Source: an uncultured Bacteroides sp. (lineage in GTDB: Bacteria; Bacteroidota; Bacteroidia; Bacteroidales; Bacteroidaceae). From it: a stretch of DNA of 35,136 bases. Shown here in pieces: positions 26,278-34,998 of the stretch (position 1 is the first letter of the stretch; each line of letters opens with the position of its first letter). The position numbers were made by a program, and so were the translations under genes. The notes beneath the pieces were generated by a model. The model saw only the letters and a program-made list of their open reading frames with translations. It did no database searches and was not told where the DNA came from. The DNA lies in contig CASFRN010000012.1 of the NCBI GenBank assembly GCA_949296855.1, positions 1-35,136 on the forward strand. The letters run 5' to 3'.

Positions 26278-26520
26278 ATACTTTTGTAGTCAACCGAAAA
26301 TAAATTACGGAAATATTTTTTGAATGTCCGTAAAATAACGGCGGCAGAACAATTTGAAAAAAATGTATTTTCGTAGAGGTTTGTATGGAGATGTTGTATC
26401 TTGTGGAGATATGGTTTCTGTTGGTTTTCGTGCTAATTTCAGGCTTTTTGTAAATTCATATAGAATTATTGGAATTTTTTTTATATCTTGCCAACATAAC
26501 CCTTAAAGTGAATACAGATT

Positions 26521-26823
26521 ATGGAAGTACATCATGACGAACCGCAGAAAAAGTTCTGGGTAGAGGTGGATGGATATAAGGCTGATATGTCTTATATTTT
26601 AAGTGAAGGGCATTTAGACATCCGTCATACGGTTGTGCCGGAAGCGATTGGAGGAAGAGGGATAGCCTCGATGTTGGTAAAGACTGCATACGATTATGCG
26701 AGGAATAAAGGTTTGAGGCCGATGGCTACGTGTGCGTATGCTGTGCGTTGGTTGCAGAGGCATCCGGAATACGAAGGGGTAATCAGTGCCGATTATGCGG
26801 GAGCAGACACTTGTGCCTTGTGA
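26521..26823 (+). CDS. Small GNAT-like N-acetyltransferase (YjdJ/NATD1 type)
   Basis: This is a 100-aa protein matching the short single-domain GNAT-like family. SYILSEGHLDIRHTVVPEAI is followed by GGRGIASMLVKTAYDYARNK, a compact acetyl-CoA binding motif (Q/R-x-x-G-x-G/A type). The C-terminal CAYAVRWLQRHPEY is also characteristic. It probably binds acetyl-CoA in the cytoplasm; the acceptor is unknown. It converges with galK and shares a strong bidirectional terminator hairpin with it. Confidence 0.85.
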   Translation: MEVHHDEPQKKFWVEVDGYKADMSYILSEGHLDIRHTVVPEAIGGRGIASMLVKTAYDYARNKGLRPMATCAYAVRWLQRHPEYEGVISADYAGADTCAL

Positions 26824-26832
26824 AAAGAATGA

Positions 26833-26911
26833 AACAAAAGTGCAGAGGATGCGGGAACGCAACGTTTTATATAAGCTCTCTTTGCGTTTCTGCATCCTCC
26901 GCGCTTTTGTT
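26833..26911. terminator. Bidirectional terminator between the GNAT gene and galK
   Basis: AACAAAAG at 26833-26840 pairs with CTTTTGTT at 26904-26911, continuing inwards through GAGGATGC/GCATCCTC and AACGCAA/TTGCGTT with a few mismatches. It ends both convergent transcripts. Confidence 0.75.
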
Positions 26912-26915
26912 AAAG

Positions 26916-28070
26916 TTAGCAAACTCGGTGCGACCCATCGCTGATTACTACATCGTACACTTTCGGGGTGCGTCCGAATTGTTTTTTGAACCGTTCTTTT
27001 GCGGTTGTGATGAATGTTTCGTACAATTCGTTTTTCACCAAGTTGATAGTGCATCCTCCGAATCCGCCGCCCATGACGCGTGATCCGGTTACGCCGCAAT
27101 CAAAAGCGATGTCGTTCAGTGCGTCAAGCTCTTCGCAGCTTACTTCGTATAGCTTGCTCATGCCTTGGTGGGTTTCGTACATCTTTTGCCCTACCGTCTC
27201 GTAATCGTTGCGTTCTAAAGCGTCGCATACATCCAATACACGCTGGATTTCTTCGATGACGTATTCGGCACGTTTGTAGTCTTCTTCTGTTACTTGAGCT
27301 TTCACTTTGTTCAGCATATCCATCGTGCAGTCACGTAAGAATTCAACTTCCGGATGGTTTTCCTTGATAGCTGCAACAACGTTTTCACAACTTTGGCGGC
27401 GTTTGTTGTATGCCGATGAAGCCAATTCGTGTTTTACTGCGGAGTCAACTAATACCAAGCGGTATCCTTCGGGGCGGAACGGGTAATATTTATATTCTAA
27501 TGAGCGGCAGTCGAGACACATCAGGTGACCTTCTTTTCCAAATACGGAAGCAAACTGGTCCATGATGCCGCAATTTACTCCACAATAGTTGTGTTCAGTA
27601 GCCTGACCTACTTTTGCCAGTTCAAATTTGTCTATCTTATTGTCGCCGAATAGTTCGTTTAAAGCAAAAGCGAAAGTCGATTCGAGTGCTGCCGATGAAG
27701 ACATTCCGGCACCTAAGGGTACATCGCCGGCAAAAGCCGTATTGAATCCTTTTACTTCTACGCCACGCTTAATCATTTCGCGGCATACACCGAAGATGTA
27801 ACGTGCCCAACTGGCTTTCGGGGCGTCTTCTTCATTCAATCCGAATTCTACGTAGTCTTTCAGGTCGATGGAATAAGCGCACACTTTATTTTTCCCGTTC
27901 GGCTTGATTTCTGCGGTAATGCCTTTGTCTACTGCACCGGGGAATACGAATCCTCCGTTGTAGTCGGTATGTTCACCAATCAGGTTAATGCGTCCCGGAG
28001 ATGTATAAATGGCTCCTGTAGTTCCGTCAAAATGTTTGATGAAACGACTTCTTACAAAATCTATGTCCAT
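26916..28070 (-). CDS. galK: Galactokinase
   Basis: This is a 384-aa GHMP kinase that phosphorylates galactose to galactose-1-phosphate (first committed step of the Leloir pathway). The galactokinase signature GRINLIGEHTDYNGG is at residues 26-40, the ATP loop PLGAGMSSSAALE at 118-130, the catalytic Asp171 in CGIMDQFAS, and the third GHMP motif MGGGFGGC near the end. It is the last gene of a galM-permease-galK operon, 51 bases after the permease stop. It appears complete. Confidence 0.96.
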   Translation of the reverse strand: MDIDFVRSRFIKHFDGTTGAIYTSPGRINLIGEHTDYNGGFVFPGAVDKGITAEIKPNGKNKVCAYSIDLKDYVEFGLNEEDAPKASWARYIFGVCREMIKRGVEVKGFNTAFAGDVPLGAGMSSSAALESTFAFALNELFGDNKIDKFELAKVGQATEHNYCGVNCGIMDQFASVFGKEGHLMCLDCRSLEYKYYPFRPEGYRLVLVDSAVKHELASSAYNKRRQSCENVVAAIKENHPEVEFLRDCTMDMLNKVKAQVTEEDYKRAEYVIEEIQRVLDVCDALERNDYETVGQKMYETHQGMSKLYEVSCEELDALNDIAFDCGVTGSRVMGGGFGGCTINLVKNELYETFITTAKERFKKQFGRTPKVYDVVISDGSHRVC

Positions 28071-28121
28071 GGTAATATGATATTAAAAGGTTTATAATTA
28101 TTCGGTAAAAAAACAGTATTT

Positions 28122-29609
28122 TTAATCAACGGGAATGTCTTTGTTTACATTTTTGCATCCCACCAAACCGTAGAACAGCAGGTATGCCAACATGGCGATG
28201 ATGAGCCAGTAGCTTGCCATATAGCCTACGGAGTCGGAAATGACTTGTTGAAGGAGCGGGAAGATACCTCCGCCTACTACCATCATCATGAAGATGCCCG
28301 AAGCTTGAGCGGTGTATTTACCTAATCCTTCAACGGCAAGGTTGAAGATGCCGCCCCACATGATGGAGGTGCACAATCCACAAAGCACAAGGAACAAAGC
28401 ACTCATCGGCACTTTCGGTGTTTCTAAAGAACCTTCAATGTCGGCCACTTTCAGACCGGCTGCGGTTAAGGAAGCTTCGTGTTTTTGCAGGTTCGCATCC
28501 GAGGGGTCTGCTATAATTGCGGTGATTTCTGTCTCAGATATACCAGCTTCGGTCAGGATTTCCGAAGTCTTGGCAATCGGGTCGTAAACCACTTTGGGTA
28601 CATTGATGCCCACATTTTTCGGAAGGAAGATGGCACATAAGATGAAAAGAATCGCTACGCTTGATACCGTAATCAGTTGGGTGCGGGTAGATACTTTGCC
28701 GCTGATGACGGTACTGGTGAGTCGGCCTACCAGCATCAGCAGCCAATAGATGGCGGCGATGGCTCCGCCGATAGCCGCACCGTTGAATAAGATACCTGCA
28801 CCTTTGGCGGAAGAGTCGGCAAGGTAGAAATTCAGGGTGCCTGGAATACCGATTTCGATACCTACGTATACGAAGATGCCGAATACGCCTAATACAGTGT
28901 GGCGGAAACTCCACGGACTATGGCTGAATTTTTCTTCTTTTACGTTTCCTTTATGCAAGTGGGGTTCAGGGATGGCTACAAACGAAATGGCGATGAAGGA
29001 AAGGACGAATACACCCATCGCTATGAAAAGCAAGGGAGTAACATCCGACATGGCCGTTTCGGGCGTGACGGTTCCGATTAACACTCCTACAAATAGCGGG
29101 GTCAAAGTCCCCGACAAAGAATTTAAGGCACCGCCGGCTTGGATAAGCTGGTTTCCCTTGTTCCCCCCTCCGCCTAAAAGGTTCAGCATCGGATTGACGA
29201 CAGTGTTCAGCATACATACGCAAAAACCACAGATGAACGCGCCCAACAAATAGATGATGAAGTTCATTTTGATGGCATATGCACCCATGCTGAAGACATC
29301 TGTATCGGCTCCAATCAGACTGGAAAGATATTGGGTAAATAAGCCTAGAAAACCTACTGCCATAGCTATCAGGGCGGTTTTCTTATAGCCGATTTTCACG
29401 AGCATATTTCCCGCAGGGATGCCCATGAAAAGGTAGGCGAGGAAGTTCATCATATTTCCCATCATGCCTAATGTGTTGGCTCCCGCATATTGATTCTTCC
29501 AAATCGTGCCGAACGGGGCGGCAAGATTGGTCACGAAAGAGATCATCGCAAAAAGAAAAAACATCGTAATGATTGCGATGAGGTTGCCGTTCTGTTTTTG
29601 TTGATTCAT
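28122..29609 (-). CDS. MFS sugar permease (glucose/galactose:H+ symporter-like)
   Basis: This is a 495-aa membrane protein with 12 predicted helices and a long loop around residues 345-400 between two halves. Sequence features such as GNMMNFLAYLFMGIPAG and CVCMLNTVVNPMLN fit the FucP/GluP family. Lying between galM and galK, it probably imports galactose or glucose. The gene is 32 bases after galM and 51 before galK, so co-transcription is likely. The precise sugar cannot be read from sequence. Confidence 0.9.
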   Translation of the reverse strand: MNQQKQNGNLIAIITMFFLFAMISFVTNLAAPFGTIWKNQYAGANTLGMMGNMMNFLAYLFMGIPAGNMLVKIGYKKTALIAMAVGFLGLFTQYLSSLIGADTDVFSMGAYAIKMNFIIYLLGAFICGFCVCMLNTVVNPMLNLLGGGGNKGNQLIQAGGALNSLSGTLTPLFVGVLIGTVTPETAMSDVTPLLFIAMGVFVLSFIAISFVAIPEPHLHKGNVKEEKFSHSPWSFRHTVLGVFGIFVYVGIEIGIPGTLNFYLADSSAKGAGILFNGAAIGGAIAAIYWLLMLVGRLTSTVISGKVSTRTQLITVSSVAILFILCAIFLPKNVGINVPKVVYDPIAKTSEILTEAGISETEITAIIADPSDANLQKHEASLTAAGLKVADIEGSLETPKVPMSALFLVLCGLCTSIMWGGIFNLAVEGLGKYTAQASGIFMMMVVGGGIFPLLQQVISDSVGYMASYWLIIAMLAYLLFYGLVGCKNVNKDIPVD

Positions 29610-29641
29610 GGTTGTTTATTAAAAGGGTTAGTAATTAAGGG

Positions 29642-30736
29642 TTAGTTTTCTATTCCGAATTTATAAATGGTCACTTGGCGGTATTTCTCTCCGGGTTTCA
29701 ATACAGCCGACGGGAAATGTGGCTTGTTGGGTGAGTCGGGGAAGTGTTGCGCTTCGAAGCAGATGGCACTTCGTGCAGGGAATGTGGCTCCATGCCAGCC
29801 CGCGAAACCGCTTTGCCAGTTGGCGGTATATACTTGTACGCCAGGCTCGGTAGTATAGACTTCTACGGAGCGGCCACTTTCAGGCTCTACGCATTTGGCG
29901 GCAAAAGTCAATTCTCCCGGTTCTTTTTTGTTGAGCACATAATTGTGGTCGTATCCGTTTCCGTTAATCAGTTGTTGGAAAGGATCGTTGATGCGGCTTC
30001 CTACCGTGTGCGGGGTACGGAAATCCATTGGCGTATCTGCCACTTTCAGGATTTCTCCCGTAGGGATGCATACTTCATCAATTGGCGTATAGTAGTCTGC
30101 ATTAAGGGTAAGGATGTTGTTCTCTACACTTGGGGTTGGGTTGGAAATGCCTGCCAAGCTAAAGAAAACATGGTGGGTAGGATTGATTAGCGTAGTGTGG
30201 TCGGTCGTAGCCCGATAAGTAAGGATAAATTCGTTTTCGTTGGTGAAAGTATAATCCACTTCAATATGCAGATTTCCGGGGAATCCTTCTTCGCCGTCTT
30301 TCGAGTCGTAGCTGAGTGTGAGGCTTTGCTGGCTGGTCTGCTCTGCGTCCCATACACGGGCATGGAATCCGGTGGGGCCGCCGTGAAGTGCGTTCGGCCC
30401 GTTGTTGATTGCCAGTTGGTATTCTTTTCCGTCTAATTGGAATTTACCTTTGGCAATCCGGTTGCCATACCGCCCGATAAGTGTGCTTAAGAACGATTCG
30501 GGGCTATGGATGACTCCGTCCAGCGTGTCATGCCCTTGGATTACATTGGCAAGGTTGCCGTTCTTGTCCGGCACCATGACAGCCACTAAAGCTCCTCCGT
30601 AATTGGTTACTGCCATTTCGGCACCGTTGGCATTCTTCAGAATGAACAAATCAACTTCTTTGCCGTCGATTGTACGTTGAAAATCACTTCGTTTTACTCC
30701 GCAAAGGTTGTTTTCATAATAAAATGTGTTAATCAT
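29642..30736 (-). CDS. galM: Aldose 1-epimerase (galactose mutarotase)
   Basis: This enzyme interconverts alpha- and beta-galactose so that galactokinase can use it. Motifs are YGNRIAKGKF, NALHGGPTGFH, the catalytic His of NPTHHVFFSLAG (H189 from the chosen start), GYDHNYVL, and the catalytic Glu of CFEAQHFPDSPN (E328). I chose the ATG at 30736 (MINTFYYENN). An upstream in-frame ATG at 30787 would add 17 residues of non-family sequence and lies at or before the likely transcription start. AAAGGA 12 bases upstream of 30736 supports this. It is first in the galM-permease-galK operon. There is no signal peptide from this start. Confidence 0.92.
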   Translation of the reverse strand: MINTFYYENNLCGVKRSDFQRTIDGKEVDLFILKNANGAEMAVTNYGGALVAVMVPDKNGNLANVIQGHDTLDGVIHSPESFLSTLIGRYGNRIAKGKFQLDGKEYQLAINNGPNALHGGPTGFHARVWDAEQTSQQSLTLSYDSKDGEEGFPGNLHIEVDYTFTNENEFILTYRATTDHTTLINPTHHVFFSLAGISNPTPSVENNILTLNADYYTPIDEVCIPTGEILKVADTPMDFRTPHTVGSRINDPFQQLINGNGYDHNYVLNKKEPGELTFAAKCVEPESGRSVEVYTTEPGVQVYTANWQSGFAGWHGATFPARSAICFEAQHFPDSPNKPHFPSAVLKPGEKYRQVTIYKFGIEN

Positions 30737-30784
30737 GATCTTGAATATCCTTTCTTTTTTGATGTTACTTCTATAAAATGTATG

Positions 30785-30815
30785 CAAATAAAAAGATTTT
30801 ATTCAAGATATACAA
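30785..30815 (-). promoter_or_regulatory. Candidate promoter of the galM operon
   Basis: On the minus strand a TTTG (-33) is followed about 20 bases later by TTTATTTG (30785-30792), one mismatch from TAnnTTTG. This would start the transcript near 30777, upstream of the ATG at 30736. No operator repeat was seen. Confidence 0.4.
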
Positions 30816-30833
30816 ACAATTTAGTTAATTATT

Positions 30834-32126
30834 TCACGATGTATAACATGTGGATAACAAATCGGCAACAATAAAGCTACTTCCTCCTACGAAAATCAAG
30901 TCTTCGGTATCGGCTTCGGATAGAGCGGTTTCCAAGGCTGTCTTCACATTGGGGTAGCTTTTGCCGCATAATCCGAATACTGAAGCTTGTTTTTGCATTT
31001 CTTCAGCGGGCAGGGCACGTTTTACGCTGGCTTGTGTAAAATAGTATGTCGCATTGGGAGGCAATAAGGCAAGCACGCCATGTATGTCTTTGTCGTTTAC
31101 CATTCCGATGACGATACGAAGCCTGCGGTAATGTTGGCATGCCAGTTGGCAGACGATGTATCGGATGCCGCCGACGTTATGCCCCGTGTCGCATACGACG
31201 GCTGGATGGCTTGATAGCCGTTGCCAGCGTCCTTTCAGTCCGGTCAGTTCGCATACATTCGCAAAACCGTTGCGCACGTCCGCATCCGTGAAAAGGTAAC
31301 CGGCCTTTTTCAGTTGGCGGATGGCGGAGAGCAGTGTGTTGGTGTTCTTTTCTTGGCACAGTCCGCCCAGTTCTCCTTTCAGGTTGGCGTAGTCTTGGGT
31401 TTGGTATAAGTAATATCCGTCGCCGGTATGGGTGGCGCTTGTCAATAATTGTTCTTCTTCGGCAAATACGATGGGGGCGTTTGCCGCAGTGGCTTTCTCT
31501 TGAAATACCGGTTTGGTTTCCGGAGTGGTTTCGCCGATGACTACGGGAGTGTGCGGCTTGATGATGCCTGCTTTTTCTCCGGCTATCTTGGCTAATGTAT
31601 TGCCCAAGAATTGTGTATGGTCAAAGCTGATGTTGGTGATGACGCATACATCCGGACGGATGATGTTGGTGCAATCCAGCCGTCCGCCTAATCCCACTTC
31701 GATGACCGCTACGTCTACCGCTTGCTGTGCGAAATAGAGGAAAGCCATGGCGGTGGTCAGTTCAAAGAACGACGGGTGCAGAGGCTCGAAGAAATGACGG
31801 TGCTTTTCTACGAAATTGATAACAAACTCTTCTGATATAGGAGCGCCGTTCACCCGGATTCGTTCGCGGAAGTCTACGAGATGGGGTGAAGTGTAAAGCC
31901 CTACCCGGTAGCCAGCCGACTGGAGGATGGCAGCCAATGTATGCGAACAAGAGCCTTTCCCGTTTGTTCCCGCTACATGGATGGTGCGAAATTGTTGGTG
32001 CGGGTGGCCGAAGTATTCATCTAATGCGTATGTGTTTTCAAGTCCTTCCTTGTATGCGTCTTTGCCTACTTGCTGGAACAAGGGGGCACTGTTATATAAA
32101 TAGGTAAGAGTTTCTTGGTAATTCAT
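30834..32126 (-). CDS. folC: Folylpolyglutamate synthase / dihydrofolate synthase
   Basis: This is a Mur-ligase-like ATP-dependent enzyme that adds glutamate to folates and may also make dihydrofolate. The P-loop GTNGKGS is at residues 53-59 from the chosen start, followed by SHTLAAIL. SFDHTQFLGNTLAKIAGEKAGIIK and VCDTGHN are typical FolC segments. I chose the ATG at 32126 (MNYQETLTYLYN) because the longer ORF start at 32165 would overlap the upstream gene by 13 bases with an atypical N-terminus. It lies 26 bases after the exported protein gene. Whether it is mono- or bifunctional cannot be decided. Confidence 0.94.
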   Translation of the reverse strand: MNYQETLTYLYNSAPLFQQVGKDAYKEGLENTYALDEYFGHPHQQFRTIHVAGTNGKGSCSHTLAAILQSAGYRVGLYTSPHLVDFRERIRVNGAPISEEFVINFVEKHRHFFEPLHPSFFELTTAMAFLYFAQQAVDVAVIEVGLGGRLDCTNIIRPDVCVITNISFDHTQFLGNTLAKIAGEKAGIIKPHTPVVIGETTPETKPVFQEKATAANAPIVFAEEEQLLTSATHTGDGYYLYQTQDYANLKGELGGLCQEKNTNTLLSAIRQLKKAGYLFTDADVRNGFANVCELTGLKGRWQRLSSHPAVVCDTGHNVGGIRYIVCQLACQHYRRLRIVIGMVNDKDIHGVLALLPPNATYYFTQASVKRALPAEEMQKQASVFGLCGKSYPNVKTALETALSEADTEDLIFVGGSSFIVADLLSTCYTS

Positions 32127-32152
32127 CTTTATATAGCAAATTATTTCCTGAT

Positions 32153-32803
32153 TTAATACCACCACGGATAATCGTTTTTCCTTCCTTCCACGCCGATGCT
32201 GATGGAACTGCTTTCGCTAAGTTTGAAATTCACCATTCCACCGATGCGGTCGGGCGTATAGTTGGGCAGAGGATACCAGTAAGGCATACGGTTTGGCACG
32301 AACGATTTGTTTCCGTATGCGTAGACGCTGATTTTGTCAGTTAGCCGATAAGCCGCTACTCCTGCAATGCCTACGTTGCGGTAGCGCAGGTGTCCCCATT
32401 CCATGTTGGTGGCGTAAAGCCCTCCTGCTACGCTCAACCGGTCGGTGACAGGGACGGCGTACATAAAAGCGAAATCTTGTCCGAATCCTGCTCCCGAAGG
32501 CGCATAGCGGCTGGGGCTGAACGTTACGTTCAGTCCGATGGAAGCGTTAAACCCTTTATGCAGTTCCCATGTGGCGTAATTGTAGTCGAAAGGAGTGATG
32601 CCATACATGCCGAACGGACGGACAGGCGAAGACGTTCCGACGGGCGATAGCAAAGGTACACTCAAGGTATCGGTTTGCAACGAGTCGGGTAGGGCACGTA
32701 CGTCCTGTTTATCCTGCTGTATGGCTGGTTGTTGTTCGGTTTGTGCTTTGGCCGTTCCAGATAAAGCTAAAACTGTTATAAAAACAAGCCCCAATCGTTT
32801 CAT
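32153..32803 (-). CDS. Exported hypothetical protein, probable outer-membrane beta-barrel
   Basis: This is a 216-aa protein with a signal peptide (MKRLGLVFITVLALSGTAKA before QTEQ). A low-complexity linker (about 21-65) follows, then alternating hydrophobic/aromatic strands such as NASIGLNVTFSP, AGFGQDFAFMYAVPV and KISVYAYGNKS, and it ends in aromatic residues (PWWY). This looks like a small outer-membrane barrel or adhesin-like protein, but no family is recognised. It is the upstream partner of folC, 26 bases apart. A -7 box at 32832-32839 precedes it. Confidence 0.75.
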   Translation of the reverse strand: MKRLGLVFITVLALSGTAKAQTEQQPAIQQDKQDVRALPDSLQTDTLSVPLLSPVGTSSPVRPFGMYGITPFDYNYATWELHKGFNASIGLNVTFSPSRYAPSGAGFGQDFAFMYAVPVTDRLSVAGGLYATNMEWGHLRYRNVGIAGVAAYRLTDKISVYAYGNKSFVPNRMPYWYPLPNYTPDRIGGMVNFKLSESSSISIGVEGRKNDYPWWY

Positions 32804-32831
32804 ACTGGCTTCTCGTTTTGGTTATTCGGTT

Positions 32832-32839
32832 CAAAGATA
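32832..32839 (-). promoter_or_regulatory. Candidate promoter (-7 box TATCTTTG) of the 32803 gene
   Basis: An exact TAnnTTTG match lies 29 bases upstream of the ATG. No good -33 element was found. Confidence 0.45.
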
Positions 32840-32889
32840 GGGATAATTCGGGAAGTAGCGGGCAGATACAGGAAGGGATTAACGCAGAT

Positions 32890-33527
32890 TAACGTAAGGC
32901 AGAGTGTAAGGAAAGCCAAGGAGGCCTGGCGGCAGGCTACGGGCAAAGAAGCCTCGGAGAGCACGTTCAAGGCTTTTTTATCCGCATTGGCGCGAGATAT
33001 AGACGTATAAGAAAACGTCCCAAGGTCTCTCCCTCGCCGCAGCTCTATGCGCATAAGACCGAGAAGCTGCAAGAACTCGAACGGCAGGCAAACGAAGGCC
33101 GCATAGACCTTTACTTCGGAGACGAAAGCCATGTGTTTACGGAAGGATACGGGGTCAGTCCGAAAAGCCGGTTGCAAGGTAGCTGGAAGAAGTAGGTTGA
33201 TCATCGAGACAAAATCCTGTCTGGGCTTTTTTCAACAGCATAGGTTACTTGCCAAAGTATTATTGCTTCGTTGGCCATTTAATCTTGTTTCGATGGCCAA
33301 GTATTATTGCTTCGTTGGCCAAGTATCCAATAATGCTTCGCAACCGTATTTCCCGTCTGATCCCATATTCCCCACATCTGAATATTGCGGAAACATTGTG
33401 GCGCATACTCAAAGGCAAATGGCTCAGACCTGCGGACTACATGTCCACAGATGCCATGCTTTATGCTACCAATAGGGCTTTGGCGGCAATCGGAACTGAA
33501 CTTTATATCAATTTTGCACATACGGCA
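32890..33527 (+). pseudogene. Decayed IS630-family transposase
   Basis: Three out-of-frame blocks together spell an IS630-type transposase. KAKEAWRQATGKEASESTFK comes first, then after a frameshift RIGARYRRIRKRPK...GDESHVFTEGY (first catalytic Asp in GDESH). After a stop and a large gap, IPYSPHLNIAETLWRILKGK (the catalytic Glu region) runs to a stop near 33527. The central part including the second catalytic Asp is missing. It cannot be active. The middle contains a duplicated 23-bp stretch (33255-33277 and 33299-33321). Confidence 0.85.
33255..33321 (+). repeat. 23-bp direct duplication inside the IS630 remnant
   Basis: Bases 33255-33277 recur exactly at 33299-33321, a 44-base period. It marks local rearrangement during decay of the transposase gene. 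Confidence 0.8.
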
Positions 33528-33626
33528 TAGTATAAATAATTCTTATGACTTACTTACAAAATTATATAATTTCCTTCATTTTTGTGTTATTTATGGTGCA
33601 TTTTAACATTGGTTGCAATAAAAAAA

Positions 33627-33643
33627 GGGCTGTCTCAAAATGA
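33627..33643 (+). repeat. Half copy of the palindromic terminator-like unit
   Basis: GGGCTGTCTCAAAATGA is identical to 204-220. The second arm of the palindrome is missing, and a run of seven A precedes it. Confidence 0.7.
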
Positions 33644-33647
33644 TTTT

Positions 33648-33673
33648 GGCAAATAGTTGATAAACTATCTGCC
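33648..33673. terminator. Hairpin terminator downstream of the tmRNA-like sequence
   Basis: GGCAAATAGTT at 33648-33658 pairs with AACTATCTGCC at 33663-33673 with one mismatch around a 4-base loop. On the minus strand a T-rich stretch and a T-run follow; on the plus strand TTTT follows, so it can serve both sides. Confidence 0.6.
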
Positions 33674-33677
33674 TTTT

Positions 33678-33925
33678 GTGGACCTGAGAGAATCGAACTC
33701 CCGTCCAAACGAGGAAAACATATGCTTTCTACATGCTTATCTTTGCCTTCGTTTTTCGAGTACAAGCAAGACCAAAACCACTAACTTGTGCCTTATCCTC
33801 TAAAATTTCAGAAGAACCGCAAGGAAAGGTTCTATCAAGTGTTATGTTTTGTCAGTCGGACATTAAAAGGAGAATACCCGTACCGATTCCGCGCCATACA
33901 ACCGACTGAATGAAGAGAGTTCAGA
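33678..33925 (-). ncRNA. ssrA: tmRNA-like 3' domain (ssrA, apparently partial)
   Basis: Read on the minus strand, the end of this stretch closely follows the conserved 3' part of Bacteroidota tmRNA as I recall it. TTTAGAGGATAAGGCA is followed by AAAGATAAGCATGTAGAAAG, CCTCGTTTGGACG, and a T-arm with GTTCGATT followed by GGTCCAC at the 3' end (33678). A pairing CAGTCGG/CCGACTG (about 33912-33904 with 33861-33855) could be a pseudoknot stem. I could not find the 5' half: no GGGGCTGATTCTGGATTCGAC-like start and no ALAA-type tag reading frame in the ~400 bases upstream. Either it is a truncated copy or this lineage has an unusual gene. The 5' boundary given is approximate. Confidence 0.6.
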
Positions 33926-33968
33926 AGCCATACAGGAAAATTATAGAGGAGGCAGAAAACCGTTTTTT

Positions 33969-34056
33969 GATGAAGGCGTCTTTATCTGCCGTCGAAGGTA
34001 CCTTCAACCCCCTTACGAAGGCGTCTTCATCGCTTGATGAAGGTATCTTCATCTGT
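33969..34056. repeat. Four palindromic repeats with ~22-base period
   Basis: GAAGG cores at 33972, 33994, 34017 and 34039 each begin a short palindrome of the form GAAGG-YRY-CTTC (for example GATGAAGGTATCTTCATC at 34036-34053). The spacings are 22, 23 and 22 bases, so the array does not keep a reading frame and is probably non-coding. Confidence 0.75.
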
Positions 34057-34121
34057 GGGCTATTAAAGAAGACGCGTCTCTGCGTATGATTTTCCAATAA
34101 CGTGACGTATATAAAGAAAAC

Positions 34122-34157
34122 GAGGCTGCTTCCGGAATGGTATCCGGAGGCAGCCTC
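34122..34157 (-). terminator. Terminator of the DUF362 gene
   Basis: GAGGCTGC(T)TCCGGA at 34122-34135 pairs with TCCGGA(G)GCAGCCTC at 34144-34157, followed on the minus strand by GTTTTCTTTA. It lies 23 bases after the DUF362 stop. Confidence 0.8.
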
Positions 34158-34179
34158 GGGCTGCAACGGGTTTTTAAGG

Positions 34180-34998
34180 TCAGTCTAATTCTACCAGTTC
34201 GTATTTTTGGCTTCCGATGCCCAGTTGCTCGGCATAGTCGAGGGTGTGCATGCCGTGACGCGAGTCGATGCGTTCTATCAAGTGGATTTTTCCGTGGTCT
34301 TTCGATGAACGCACGAGGTCGGTGCAAGCCTTGTCGAGTGCAACCGGGTCGAGCGAGGCAAGGATGCCTATGTCGCCCATCTGCGGGTCGGCGGGAGAAG
34401 AATCACAATCGCAATCTACCGAAAGGTTGTTTGCTACGCTGATGTAAAGGATGTTTTCCCCGCAATGGTCGATAACGGCTTTGGCGGCTTCTGCCATCGA
34501 TTCCAGGAAATCATCCTGTGCGGGATGCCCCCAACTGGTCGTGCTGGTTCCAGCCGAATGGATGTTCCGTTTGCCGTTCGACGAAGCGATGCCGATGGAG
34601 ATGTTCTTGATGGCTCCGCCGAATCCGCCCATGGCGTGTCCCTTGAAGTGTGAAAGTACGACGGTAAAGTCGTAGTTCAGGTAATTCTTTCCTACGATGT
34701 CCGCTTTCAGGTGTTTTCCTCCTTCGACCGGCAATTCCACTTCACCTTCGGCATCCATGATGTCGACCGGGGCGATGGCGGTGAAGCCGTGGTCTTTGGC
34801 AGCTTGCAGGTGGCTTCGGGTATCTCCCCGCTTGCCGCCGTAAGCCGTGTTACATTCTACGATGGTTCCGTTCACCTTCTGCACCAGGTCTTTAATCAGT
34901 GCGGGTTGGAGGAAATTGTGTCCGCCCGGTTCGCCGGTGCTGAGCTTGACGGCTACTTTCCCTTTCGCCTCGCGTCCTAAGGCTTCGTAGATTTTGAC
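34180..34998 (-). pseudogene. DUF362 protein gene, 5' end removed by an insertion sequence
   Basis: The open frame runs from the junction with the insertion sequence to the TGA at 34180. It starts in the middle of the domain with VKIYEALGREAKGKVAVKLS and continues through TGEPGGHNFL, GTIVECNTAYGGKRGDT, LSHFKGHAMGGFGGAIKN and DCDCDSSPADPQMGDIGIL. This is the DUF362 fold (often linked to Fe-S proteins; role unknown). No start codon or signal peptide is visible: the sequence changes at about 34998 to that of the mobile element, and an in-frame TAA lies within it. Roughly the first 50-60 residues expected for the family are lost. An internal GTG at 34882-34884 could start a 234-aa fragment, but it would lack conserved residues. 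Confidence 0.8.

Noticed and set aside
33969-34056. CRISPR array
   Set aside because: There are only four short palindromes with almost no spacer length, and no cas genes.
33921-34166. 81-codon ORF across the palindromic array
   Set aside because: The repeat spacing is not a multiple of three and the product has no motif; it overlaps a terminator hairpin.
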